Of a stretch of DNA of 14,191 bases, positions 6,089 to 14,185 are shown in pieces. Source of the DNA: Clostridia bacterium (GTDB lineage: Bacteria; Bacillota; Clostridia; Oscillospirales; CAG-272); NCBI GenBank assembly GCA_017395885.1, contig JAFQNM010000003.1:1-14191 (forward strand). Reading direction: 5' to 3'. Position 1 is the stretch's first letter; each line of letters starts with the position of its first letter. Below the pieces are notes generated by a model. The model did no database searches. It had not been told where the DNA came from and saw nothing but the letters and a program-made list of their open reading frames with translations. The translations under genes were made by a program, and so were the position numbers.

Positions 6089-9000
6089 ATGGCAAAGAAC
6101 AAAAAATCTGAGGCAACGCAGATATCCTTGTTTGAAGGATTGCTTGATAAGCTGAACAGCACCGATCCCTCCGATACACTTTCCTCCGAACAGCTTTCTC
6201 TCGCTATTGAACGGCTGATGGAGGCAAGAAAACAGGCAATTGAAAGAGAAAAGGAGGAGGAGAAGCAGAGGCTTCTTCTGGAAAAGAAGAAAAAGGAAGA
6301 AGAAAAGCAGCGTGCACAGGAGGCTCATATAGACGAGGTCACCTCCATGGACCTGCCCCTTGACTGGGAAAACGCCTTTGCCGCCGATCCACGAACTGAG
6401 GGCGTTCACGCAGAAAGCATCTCCGACGGCCTCATTCTCTCCCTCTCAAATCTGGCACGTGTTGACATTGAATACATCTCCTCCGTTACCGGCTGTGATT
6501 GCAAAACCGTTATCTGTGCCTTGAAGGGCTCCATCTATCAGAATCCCGAAACGTGGGACGAATGCTTCTACAAGGGCTGGGAGACCTCTGAGGAATACCT
6601 TTCGGGCAATCTTATGAGAAAATGGCAGGCGGCGAAGGATGCCGACGTTAAGTACAACGGCTATTTCAGAGAAAATCTTGACGCCATTGAAAAGGTTCTT
6701 CCCCCTGCCGTTGCAACAAAGGATATATACGTCACCCTCGGCTCTCCCTGGGTTCCCGTTGATATTATAGACGATTTTATAACCCACATATTCAGATTTC
6801 GAAACGATTATCCCGTTGGCACTATGCACGACGAGCTGACAGGCACGTGGCAGATCCCCTGCAAGACCGCATACCGATACAGCCGCAGCGTTACCTCAAC
6901 GAGCACCTACGGCACGCCACGTATGGAGGCTCTTTACATCCTTGAAAAGACCCTGAATATGAAGACCGTTGCCGTAACGGACGAGGTGCCCTGCCCCGCA
7001 AACGCCTCAGGCAAAAAGAGGGTCATCAATCAGGCTGAGACCGTTCAGGTCATCGAAAAGCAGCAAAAGCTCATAAAGGCCTTTCAGAAATGGGTATGGA
7101 AGGACGAAAAAAGAAGGGAGAGGCTACAGGAGATCTTTGAGCAGCGCTACAGCTGTGTTCGCAGACGTATTTTTGACGGCTCATTTCTCAAATTCCCCAC
7201 AATGTCTCCCGAAATAACCCTTTATCCCTATCAAAAAAACTCTGTTGCCCGCATTCTCTTTTCCAAAAACACACTTCTCGCCCACGATGTGGGCTCGGGC
7301 AAGACCTACGTTATGATCGCCGCAGGCATGGAGCTTAAGCGAATGGGGCTTTCCAAAAAGAATCTGTACGTTGTTCCAAACAGCATCGTTTCTCAATGGA
7401 AAAGCATTTTTTGTGCCATGTACCCATCGGCAAAGCTTCTCTGCGTTGAGCCATCCCGCTTTACACCCCAAAAGCGGGAGGCTCTTCTCAAAAAGATCAG
7501 AGACGAGGATCATGACGGCATTATTATGGCCTACAGCTGCTTTGAGCAGATCCCCCTCTCCAAAGAATTTTATATGGAAGAACTGGAGAAAACGAAAGAA
7601 AAAATATCAACCCTTGCAACAGACCGCAAAAAAGCCACCTCAAGGCTCTCGAGAAAGAGAGAGGCCGTATCCAAAGCCCTGTCAGAGCTGAAAAACTCTA
7701 TTGACGATATGTACGATACTGTTTATTTTGACGAGCTTGGTATTACTCGGCTTTTCGTTGACGAGGCACACAACTTCAAAAACGTGCCTATTGAGACCAA
7801 GGTCGATAAGGTGCTCGGCATCAGTGCAGGCGGCTCTAAAAAATGCCGTGATATGATGGACAAGGTGCATCTTATCCAAAAGCAGAACGACGGCGGCGGT
7901 GTTATTATGGCAACAGGCACCCCCATTACAAACTCAATAACGGACGCCTATATAATGCAGATGTACCTCCAGAGCGGAGAGCTGGCCCTTCTTGACCTGC
8001 AGAGCTTTGACAGCTGGATAGGTATGTTTGCCGAAAAGGAAACGGAGTTTGAGATAGACGTTGATACCTCGGGATACCGCCTTGCCACCAGGTTTTCAAA
8101 ATTTCACAATCTCCCCGAGCTCACCGCCATTCTTTCCTCCGTTGCGGATTTTCACAGGGTAGACACCTCATCGGGCATTCCTGAGTTTGAAGGCTATAAG
8201 GATGCTCTGATCTCAAAAACTTCCGATTTTGCCGCCTACCTCAAGGATATTTCAAGAAGAGCCGAGGACGTGAGATGCGGCTTTGTCAGCCGTACGGACG
8301 ACAATATGCTGAAGATCACTACAGACGGCAGAAAGGCCGCACTTGACCTTCGTCTCACCGTTGCGACTGCCGCCTTTACCTACAACTCCAAGGTGGCAAG
8401 ATGCGCCGAAAACGTTTTTGAAATATACCAAAACACCAACAAGGAAAAAAGCGCCCAGCTCATTTTCTGCGACACCTCTACCCCAAAGGCAGGCTTTAAT
8501 CTGTACGATGAATTAAAAAGGCTTCTGGCAGCTTTTGGCATTCCCGAAAGCACCGTTGCCTACATTCACAGCGCTGATACGGAAAGGCGAAGGGAAAAGC
8601 TTTTTGCCGCCGTCAGGGCAGGAGAAATCCGTGTGCTTATAGGCTCCACCTTCAAGCTGGGCCTCGGTGTCAACGTGCAGGACAAGCTTATAGCACTCCA
8701 CCACCTTGACGTTCCCTGGAGGCCTGCGGATATGACCCAGCGAGAGGGTCGCATACTGCGCCAGGGAAACGAAAACAAGAAAGTATATATTTACCGATAC
8801 ATTACCGAGGGCAGCTTTGATGCCTATTCGTGGCAGCTTCTTGAAACAAAGCAGCGCTTTATATCAAGCCTGCTTTCAGGCGATATGAACGAGCGAAGCG
8901 GCTCTGATATTGAAAGCACGGTGCTGGATTACGCAGAGGTCAAGGCCCTTGCCGTAGGCAGCCCGCTGATAAAGGAAAGGATTGAAACGGCAAACGAGCT

Positions 9001-9562
9001 GACTCGCTGCATAATGCTGCAGCAGAGATCCGTTGAAAACCGACTTCGCCTTGAAAAGGAGCTGGCCGAGACACCTGCAAAGATCAGGCATCAGGAGGCT
9101 ATTATTGAAAAATGCAAAAGAGACATTGCCCATTTCGCAGAGCGCCGGCGAGAGTATTCAAAGGACGAAAGAAAATCCCTGCGTGCCGCCCTCTTTGGCG
9201 CAGTAAGCGAAAACATTCTCATGCCGAGAGAAACGCCATCCCTTACATATCAAGGCTTTAGCATAGTTTTGCCCGCCAATATGTCAGAAAAAAAGCCATT
9301 TATTTGGCTGCAGGGCGAGGGCAGATACTACGTTGAGCTTGGAGAAGCACAGGTTGGCTTTCTTATCCGTATTGACAATTTTCTGGAGAGCTTCTCCGAA
9401 CATCTGGCTAAGCTTTCGGACAACCTCTCCCACCTTAAAGAGAGGCAGGCGGCCATAAAAGAGGAGCTGTCTCAAAAGGATGAGCACGATGAAAGGATCG
9501 CCGCTCTCCAAAAAAAGCTTGAAAAGATAGACAAAGCACTGGGGGTTGATAAAAATGAGTGA
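6089..9562 (+). CDS. SNF2-type DEAH helicase/translocase, first gene of the four-gene cassette
   Basis: A 1157-aa protein. Near the N-terminus is QISLF (11-15), which resembles the bacterial sliding-clamp-binding motif, then a highly charged coiled coil (41-80). A middle region contains YLSGN (170-174) and LGSPWVP (217-223). These motifs are also found in the large methylase-helicase proteins of phages and conjugative elements; no methyltransferase domain is seen here. The SF2/SNF2 motor follows: motif I DVGSGKT (400-406), motif II DEAH (558-561), motif III ATGTP (608-612) and motif VI QREGRILRQGN (884-894). A coiled-coil tail follows to the end. The expected role is ATP-driven movement on duplex DNA or DNA remodelling in the cytoplasm. 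GGAGG eight bases from the ATG supports the start. The next gene overlaps it by 8 bp. Family is sure; the biological role is not. Confidence 0.9.
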   Translation: MAKNKKSEATQISLFEGLLDKLNSTDPSDTLSSEQLSLAIERLMEARKQAIEREKEEEKQRLLLEKKKKEEEKQRAQEAHIDEVTSMDLPLDWENAFAADPRTEGVHAESISDGLILSLSNLARVDIEYISSVTGCDCKTVICALKGSIYQNPETWDECFYKGWETSEEYLSGNLMRKWQAAKDADVKYNGYFRENLDAIEKVLPPAVATKDIYVTLGSPWVPVDIIDDFITHIFRFRNDYPVGTMHDELTGTWQIPCKTAYRYSRSVTSTSTYGTPRMEALYILEKTLNMKTVAVTDEVPCPANASGKKRVINQAETVQVIEKQQKLIKAFQKWVWKDEKRRERLQEIFEQRYSCVRRRIFDGSFLKFPTMSPEITLYPYQKNSVARILFSKNTLLAHDVGSGKTYVMIAAGMELKRMGLSKKNLYVVPNSIVSQWKSIFCAMYPSAKLLCVEPSRFTPQKREALLKKIRDEDHDGIIMAYSCFEQIPLSKEFYMEELEKTKEKISTLATDRKKATSRLSRKREAVSKALSELKNSIDDMYDTVYFDELGITRLFVDEAHNFKNVPIETKVDKVLGISAGGSKKCRDMMDKVHLIQKQNDGGGVIMATGTPITNSITDAYIMQMYLQSGELALLDLQSFDSWIGMFAEKETEFEIDVDTSGYRLATRFSKFHNLPELTAILSSVADFHRVDTSSGIPEFEGYKDALISKTSDFAAYLKDISRRAEDVRCGFVSRTDDNMLKITTDGRKAALDLRLTVATAAFTYNSKVARCAENVFEIYQNTNKEKSAQLIFCDTSTPKAGFNLYDELKRLLAAFGIPESTVAYIHSADTERRREKLFAAVRAGEIRVLIGSTFKLGLGVNVQDKLIALHHLDVPWRPADMTQREGRILRQGNENKKVYIYRYITEGSFDAYSWQLLETKQRFISSLLSGDMNERSGSDIESTVLDYAEVKALAVGSPLIKERIETANELTRCIMLQQRSVENRLRLEKELAETPAKIRHQEAIIEKCKRDIAHFAERRREYSKDERKSLRAALFGAVSENILMPRETPSLTYQGFSIVLPANMSEKKPFIWLQGEGRYYVELGEAQVGFLIRIDNFLESFSEHLAKLSDNLSHLKERQAAIKEELSQKDEHDERIAALQKKLEKIDKALGVDKNE

Positions 9563-10670
9563 GATCAAGCTTACAAACATTCCTTCCATGAACGTGGGAA
9601 AGGTGGTAACACAGCTTTCCTCCGCCTACAACGCCGTTATAAACGGCGGCCTCCCCGTAAAAACTCTCCCCTCAGTTATGCTGTGGGGCGCTCCCGGTAT
9701 AGGCAAATCTCAGGCCATCCGCCAGATAGCACGGGAGATAGAAAGAGGCACGGGCAAAAAAACCGTAGTTACAGACGTTCGCCTTCTGCTTTTCAATCCC
9801 ATCGATCTGAGAGGTATTCCCACCTCAAACGCAGATAAGACTCTTGCCGTGTGGCTTAGGCCTCAGATCTTTCAGATGGACGAGGGCGACAGCGTTATAA
9901 ACATTCTGTTTCTTGATGAAATATCGGCCGCTCCCCAATCGGTGCAGGCGGCCGCTTATCAGATCACTCTCGACAGAGTAGTGGGTGAGCACAGGCTGCC
10001 TGAAAACTGCATCGTTATTGCGGCGGGCAACCGCACTACAGACAAATCCGTTGCCTTCAAGATGCCAAAGGCTCTTGCAAACAGACTTCTCCACATTGAG
10101 GTGGAGGGATCTTTCTCCTCATGGAGAAAATGGGCCGTTAAAAGCGGCATCAACGACAAGGTCCTGGGCTTTCTTTCCTTTCGGCAAAACTATCTCATGT
10201 GCTTTGACTCCTCCTCTGACGACCTTGCCTTTGCTACTCCACGTTCCTGGGAGATGGTCAGCAATCTGTTAAATCACGTAAGCGACGATATTGACAAAAT
10301 GTATCCCCTTATTTCCGGCCTTGTAAGCACGGGCATTGCCGTGGAATTCAGAACCTGGGCAAATGTTCTGAACGAGCTTCCCTCCATTGAGGATATTTTC
10401 GAGGGCAAAATGCCGCCCCTGCCCAAAAGCACAGACGCAATGTATGCTCTCATCTCGGCTATGACAGCCTATGCCAGAGAGCACAAAAATCAGCTTTCAA
10501 AAATTCAGAGCTCCATCGTATATGCCGGCAAAATGCCTCCCGATTTTTCAACGGTGCTTATGAAGGATTATATGTACCTCGAAGACGGATACAAGGAGAA
10601 GCTTATGCGAATTCCCGAATTTTCTCGCTGGATGCAGTCGAAGGGGGCGCTTTTGAATGGCTCTGTCTGA
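9555..10670 (+). CDS. MoxR-type AAA+ ATPase
   Basis: A 371-aa single-domain AAA+ protein of the MoxR kind. Walker A GAPGIGKS is at 45-52, Walker B FLDE with D121 E122, sensor 1 asparagine N159 in AAGNRT, and a candidate arginine finger R177 in ANRL. MoxR ATPases usually pair with a VWA-domain protein and act as chaperone-like machines that remodel or load a target (for example NorQ with NorD, RavA with ViaA). The VWA partner here is the next gene. The ATG at 9555 lies inside the end of the helicase gene (8-bp overlap), with GGGGG nine bases upstream. An in-frame TTG at 9546 is less likely. All catalytic residues seem intact. The target is unknown; the helicase is an obvious candidate. Confidence 0.88.
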   Translation: MSEIKLTNIPSMNVGKVVTQLSSAYNAVINGGLPVKTLPSVMLWGAPGIGKSQAIRQIAREIERGTGKKTVVTDVRLLLFNPIDLRGIPTSNADKTLAVWLRPQIFQMDEGDSVINILFLDEISAAPQSVQAAAYQITLDRVVGEHRLPENCIVIAAGNRTTDKSVAFKMPKALANRLLHIEVEGSFSSWRKWAVKSGINDKVLGFLSFRQNYLMCFDSSSDDLAFATPRSWEMVSNLLNHVSDDIDKMYPLISGLVSTGIAVEFRTWANVLNELPSIEDIFEGKMPPLPKSTDAMYALISAMTAYAREHKNQLSKIQSSIVYAGKMPPDFSTVLMKDYMYLEDGYKEKLMRIPEFSRWMQSKGALLNGSV

Positions 10671-11958
10671 GGAAAAGATAAGAGGCTACGTTAAAAGGCT
10701 GCTTCTCTCCAGAATGAGGATACTGGCAAACCACGGCTTTTTCGGCCTTCTTCTTATGCATATGATCTATTCTGTGGACGAGGAGCTTGGCACCGCCTGC
10801 ACAGACGGCACACGGATAATTTTCGGAACGGACTTTCTTGACCGGCTTTCAGACAGCGAGCTTGATTTCGTTATGATGCACGAAATAATGCACGTTGTTC
10901 TTCAGCACTGCCTGAGAGGAAGGGAGCTGGAGAACGAAAGGTATAACATAGCCTGCGACATCGTTGTCAACTCAAACATTCTTCTTGAGTGCGGCATGAA
11001 CAGGCAAAGCATTACCATAAACGGCTGCGGCGAGTCTATGCACGTAGCCCCCGACGGCAAGGAGGGCTACGAGCACACGGCAGAGGAGGTATATGCTATG
11101 CTCCCCTCCTCCCCGCAAAAAAAGGGCAAGTCCCGTCCCCTGCCCGGAGAAGGGGAGAGCAACGATGACGACGAAGAGGGCGAGAGCATGGGCAGTGAAA
11201 TGGGTAGAGCGAAAAAGGTGCAAAAAAGCTACTCTGATTTTCCCGGAATGTGGGATGACCACTCCCGCTGGGGGATGTACGAGGAGGATGATGCCATTCG
11301 TGACGTATGGGTAAAGAATTTCAAGGATGCGGCAGAGGCTATCAGCATCCGCGATCCTTCAAATTTAAGAGGCACCATTCCCGTTTTTGCAGAGCGTATT
11401 CTGAAGGAGCTGAGAAAGCCCCAGACAGACTGGCGCACCATTCTCAACGACTTCATTCAGGAGGAGATCTGCGACTACTCCTTCTCTCCTCCCGACCGCC
11501 GCTTTGACGAAAGTCCCTTCTTCCTCCCCGATTTCAACGGCAAGGAGGATATTGTTGAAAACATCCTGTTTATGATAGACACCTCGGGCTCCATGTCTGA
11601 CGAGATGATCGCCGCCGCATTTTCTGAAATAAAGGGCGCAATAGACCAGTTTGACGGAAAGCTGGCAGGCTACCTCGGCTTTTTCGATGCGGCCATTATC
11701 GAGCCACGCCCCTTTTCAAGCTACGATGAATTTAAGATAATCCGTCCCGTTGGCGGAGGCGGCACCGATTTTCAGATCATTTTCGAATACGTTACCCTTC
11801 ATATGCAGGAAAAGCTTCCCGCAAGCATTATTATTCTGACAGACGGATTTGCTCCCTTCCCCCAGGAGAAGCTTGCAGGCGGCATACCCGTGCTGTGGCT
11901 TTTGAACAACGAAACCGTCGATCCCCCTTGGGGAAAGGTTGCACGCATAGTTATCTGA
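10657..11958 (+). CDS. Putative metallopeptidase-like plus VWA-domain protein (DUF2201 type)
   Basis: A 433-aa protein with two parts. The N-terminal part contains HEIMH (75-79), an HExxH zinc-peptidase signature, followed by H84 and by IACDIVVN, as in predicted metal-dependent peptidases of the DUF2201/COG3864 group. An acidic, probably flexible linker lies near 160-190 (a run of Asp and Glu). The C-terminal part is a VWA domain with an intact MIDAS site: D308-T-S310-G-S312, T370 in GGGGTD, and D396 in LTDG. It overlaps the MoxR gene by 14 bp, with GGGGG about nine bases before the ATG, so the two are translated together. VWA proteins are the normal adaptor or substrate-presenting partners of MoxR ATPases. 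Whether the HExxH site is proteolytically active cannot be judged from sequence. Confidence 0.85.
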   Translation: MALSEEKIRGYVKRLLLSRMRILANHGFFGLLLMHMIYSVDEELGTACTDGTRIIFGTDFLDRLSDSELDFVMMHEIMHVVLQHCLRGRELENERYNIACDIVVNSNILLECGMNRQSITINGCGESMHVAPDGKEGYEHTAEEVYAMLPSSPQKKGKSRPLPGEGESNDDDEEGESMGSEMGRAKKVQKSYSDFPGMWDDHSRWGMYEEDDAIRDVWVKNFKDAAEAISIRDPSNLRGTIPVFAERILKELRKPQTDWRTILNDFIQEEICDYSFSPPDRRFDESPFFLPDFNGKEDIVENILFMIDTSGSMSDEMIAAAFSEIKGAIDQFDGKLAGYLGFFDAAIIEPRPFSSYDEFKIIRPVGGGGTDFQIIFEYVTLHMQEKLPASIIILTDGFAPFPQEKLAGGIPVLWLLNNETVDPPWGKVARIVI

Positions 11959-11978
11959 CAAACAACGGAGGACAGTAT

Positions 11979-13976
11979 ATGCTGTTTTATAAAATAGACG
12001 CCATTTTAACCGAAAATACTTCGGAAAACGAATCCGACAGCTGCCGCCTTTTTGACCTTGCAAAGGCAGGAGAGGACTTTTTCAAGGCCTGCAACGAGGG
12101 CGTTTATATTTTTGCCTGCGACAAGGAAGACAAAAGAATGACCTTTGGCGCCATTCGCAGTGATGCGGGCAGCATTGAACAAGCCTTTTTAAAATATATG
12201 CAGTTTGCACATCTGAAGCTATCCGAGCCCTCCTTTGAGGAGATCACCTTCAAGGCCCTGATCACCCTTTTGGGAAACGCAGAGCGCAACGATTATATAT
12301 CAGACGAAAAAGACGTTCTTGATGCCTTTGACATAAAAGACATTTCAAGATACAACCGCTTTGAGCATACGGAGGCGATGCTTCCCGAAAAAGTTGACCG
12401 CGAAAGCCTCTTTGCACTTTCGAAAAGCCTTCTTCCGGGTGATACCCTCACTCCGGAGCTTGAGCGCATATATATGGGCAAGAAAAAAGCAAACGTCAAG
12501 GGCCATCCCGTTCACTACGTTTTAGAGGCAGGAGACCGTGATATTCAGAAAAGCATATACCGCACGCTTCTTGAGGCCCTTTATGCAAACGGACGCATAG
12601 AGAGCAGACGCTACTGTATCGTTGAGCACGACAGTGCCGTGGACGACAGAATTTACGGTTCTCTCTACAGAATATGCGAAAACGGCGCCCTCGTTATTAA
12701 CGTGGATCTCGATAAGGAGGATAGAGACCCCTTCAACGACACCTCAGACAAGCAGCCCTTAAAAGCACTTTTAGAGACCGCATCAAAATACAAAAACCGG
12801 GTTCTCACAGTTATTTGCCTCTCCTGCTTTGATAAGAGAGAGGCGGAGGACTTTCTTTCGATGGCGGGCGATATTCCCTTTGTCCGTTTGTACGAGAACA
12901 AGGTGAGCCGCCACAAGGCAGAGGCTTATCTCAAATCCAAAGCTGCAGAATGTGGCCTTCGTGCAGACAAAACACTTCTTTCATCCTTCGGGGACGAAAA
13001 GGACGGCCCCACCGTCACACAGCTGAACTCCGCCTTTGACGGCTGGTACGATAAAAAGCTTCGTTCAAGCGTTTATCCTCAGTACAAAACGGCGGTGGCG
13101 GTAAAGGAAGAAAAGCCTGCAGAAACGAAAAAGGAGAGCGCGCACGCCCGACTCCAAAGGCTCATCGGTCTGAAAACGGCTAAAAAAACGATAGATAAGG
13201 TGCTGAATTTCTATAAAGCGCAAAAGATCTTCGAAAGCAAAGGTATCTCTCAGGAGAGGCCTTCTATGCATATGGTATTCACAGGCAATCCGGGAACGGC
13301 AAAAACCACCGTTGCAAGGCTTTTTGCAGAAATAATGAAGGAAAACGGACTTCTCCCATCGGGAGAGATCCACGAGGTGGGAAGGTCCGACCTTGTGGGA
13401 AGGTTCGTTGGTCACACTGCTCCCCTTGTTAAGCAGGCATTCCAAAAAGCCAAGGGCGGAGTTCTGTTTATAGACGAGGCATACTCACTTGTTGACGGCA
13501 AGGAAGGTCTCTTCGGAGATGAGGCTATCAACACCATCGTTCAGGAGATGGAGAATCACAGAGACGATACCATAGTTATTTTCGCCGGATACCCGGATAA
13601 AATGGAGCGCTTTCTGAGCAAAAACCCGGGCCTTCGCTCCCGTGTTGCCTTTCATATCCCCTTTGAGGACTATTCTGCAAACGAGCTTTGCGAAATTGCC
13701 TTGCTGATTGCTGAAGAAAACGGATTGTGCCTCTCAAAGGAAGCCGGTGATGAGCTGATGCCCATATTTGAAAGCGCCCGCCGCTCAGATGATTTCGGCA
13801 ACGGACGCTTTGCACGTAATATAATAGAAAAAGCTAAAATGGCCCTCGCCGAAAGAATACTGACAGCAGATACGGACTCTTTGAGCGATGAGGATCTCAG
13901 AACTATACTTGCCGAGGATATCCCCACCGATCACATATTCTCATACCGTTCAAATAATCCTATCGGCTTCTGCTGA
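11979..13976 (+). CDS. CbbX/SpoVK-type AAA+ ATPase with long N-terminal region
   Basis: A 665-aa protein. The C-terminal domain (about 389-660) is a CbbX/SpoVK-like AAA+ ATPase: Walker A GNPGTAKTT (436-444, with Ala where the classical sequence has Gly), Walker B LFIDE with D499 E500, an arginine-finger segment NPGLRSR (549-555), and a sensor-2 segment GNGRFARN. This family forms hexameric remodelling rings, such as the Rubisco activase CbbX. The first 370 residues are not a family I can name. Residues about 175-370 follow the order of an AAA+ fold but lack Walker A and the DE of Walker B. An acidic/lysine-rich linker joins the halves. The ATG at 11979 is chosen over earlier in-frame codons because GGAGG lies seven bases upstream and the start follows the previous stop by 20 bp. 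Confidence 0.82.
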   Translation: MLFYKIDAILTENTSENESDSCRLFDLAKAGEDFFKACNEGVYIFACDKEDKRMTFGAIRSDAGSIEQAFLKYMQFAHLKLSEPSFEEITFKALITLLGNAERNDYISDEKDVLDAFDIKDISRYNRFEHTEAMLPEKVDRESLFALSKSLLPGDTLTPELERIYMGKKKANVKGHPVHYVLEAGDRDIQKSIYRTLLEALYANGRIESRRYCIVEHDSAVDDRIYGSLYRICENGALVINVDLDKEDRDPFNDTSDKQPLKALLETASKYKNRVLTVICLSCFDKREAEDFLSMAGDIPFVRLYENKVSRHKAEAYLKSKAAECGLRADKTLLSSFGDEKDGPTVTQLNSAFDGWYDKKLRSSVYPQYKTAVAVKEEKPAETKKESAHARLQRLIGLKTAKKTIDKVLNFYKAQKIFESKGISQERPSMHMVFTGNPGTAKTTVARLFAEIMKENGLLPSGEIHEVGRSDLVGRFVGHTAPLVKQAFQKAKGGVLFIDEAYSLVDGKEGLFGDEAINTIVQEMENHRDDTIVIFAGYPDKMERFLSKNPGLRSRVAFHIPFEDYSANELCEIALLIAEENGLCLSKEAGDELMPIFESARRSDDFGNGRFARNIIEKAKMALAERILTADTDSLSDEDLRTILAEDIPTDHIFSYRSNNPIGFC

Positions 13977-14017
13977 CCCGGATCACACCTTCAAATTCCG
14001 GTTTTACGGGGAGATAT

Positions 14018-14049
14018 GTAGGAGGCCTTTTTGTAAAAAGGCCCCCTAC
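14018..14049. repeat. 15-bp hairpin after the cassette
   Basis: GTAGGAGGCCTTTTT (14018-14032) and AAAAAGGCCCCCTAC (14035-14049) pair with one mismatch around a two-base gap. It lies 41 bases after the last stop codon. No T-run follows on the plus strand, so it is a weak terminator candidate or part of an intergenic repeat. Confidence 0.6.
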
Positions 14050-14119
14050 GACCCCCGAAAAACTTCAAAAAGGGAGTGGTTATAATTTGGTTTATCGGTG
14101 AGGGGTGGTCACTCCTTTG

Positions 14120-14147
14120 AACAAAGGCCCCGTGAGGGGCTTTTGTT
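14120..14147 (+). terminator. Probable Rho-independent terminator of the four-gene cassette
   Basis: AACAAAGGCCCC (14120-14131) pairs with GGGGCTTTTGTT (14136-14147) around GTGA, with a single G-U pair. The 3' arm contains TTTT then GTT, as in many Clostridia terminators. It is the best stop signal downstream of 13976. Confidence 0.65.
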
Positions 14148-14185
14148 GGTTTAGATAAAGGGAGTGTGCTCCCTTTATCTAAACC
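14148..14185. repeat. Perfect 17-bp inverted repeat at the window edge
   Basis: GGTTTAGATAAAGGGAG (14148-14164) is the exact reverse complement of 14169-14185, with a TGTG loop. It abuts the preceding terminator with no gap. The right flank is cut by the window end six bases later, so it could be the end of a larger element. Other than these hairpins, nothing gene-like was seen in 13977-14191. Confidence 0.75.

Noticed and set aside
6041..6409. Minus-strand open frame of 122 codons over the start of the helicase gene.
   Set aside because: It is antisense to the lysine/glutamate-rich coiled coil, which produces Phe/Leu-rich shadow protein. The plus-strand gene has a clear ribosome site and domains.
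6089..13976. Assignment of the cassette to a named defence system (BREX, DISARM, Zorya, Druantia) or to RavA-ViaA.
   Set aside because: None of the marker proteins is present (no PglX/PglZ, DrmB, ZorA/B motor or DruE-like set), and RavA-ViaA has no helicase or CbbX-like partner.
6089..13976. Recent horizontal transfer judged by base or codon use.
   Set aside because: By eye, the cassette's codon choice (many AAG, GCC, CTT, GGC) looks like that of the neighbouring dockerin and yfhO-like genes, so composition gives no support for transfer.
14081..14086. TATAAT downstream of the cassette as a promoter for a gene beyond the window.
   Set aside because: No usable -35 box lies 16-18 bases upstream, and two hairpins follow at once. 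It could still be real, but the window ends too soon to tell.
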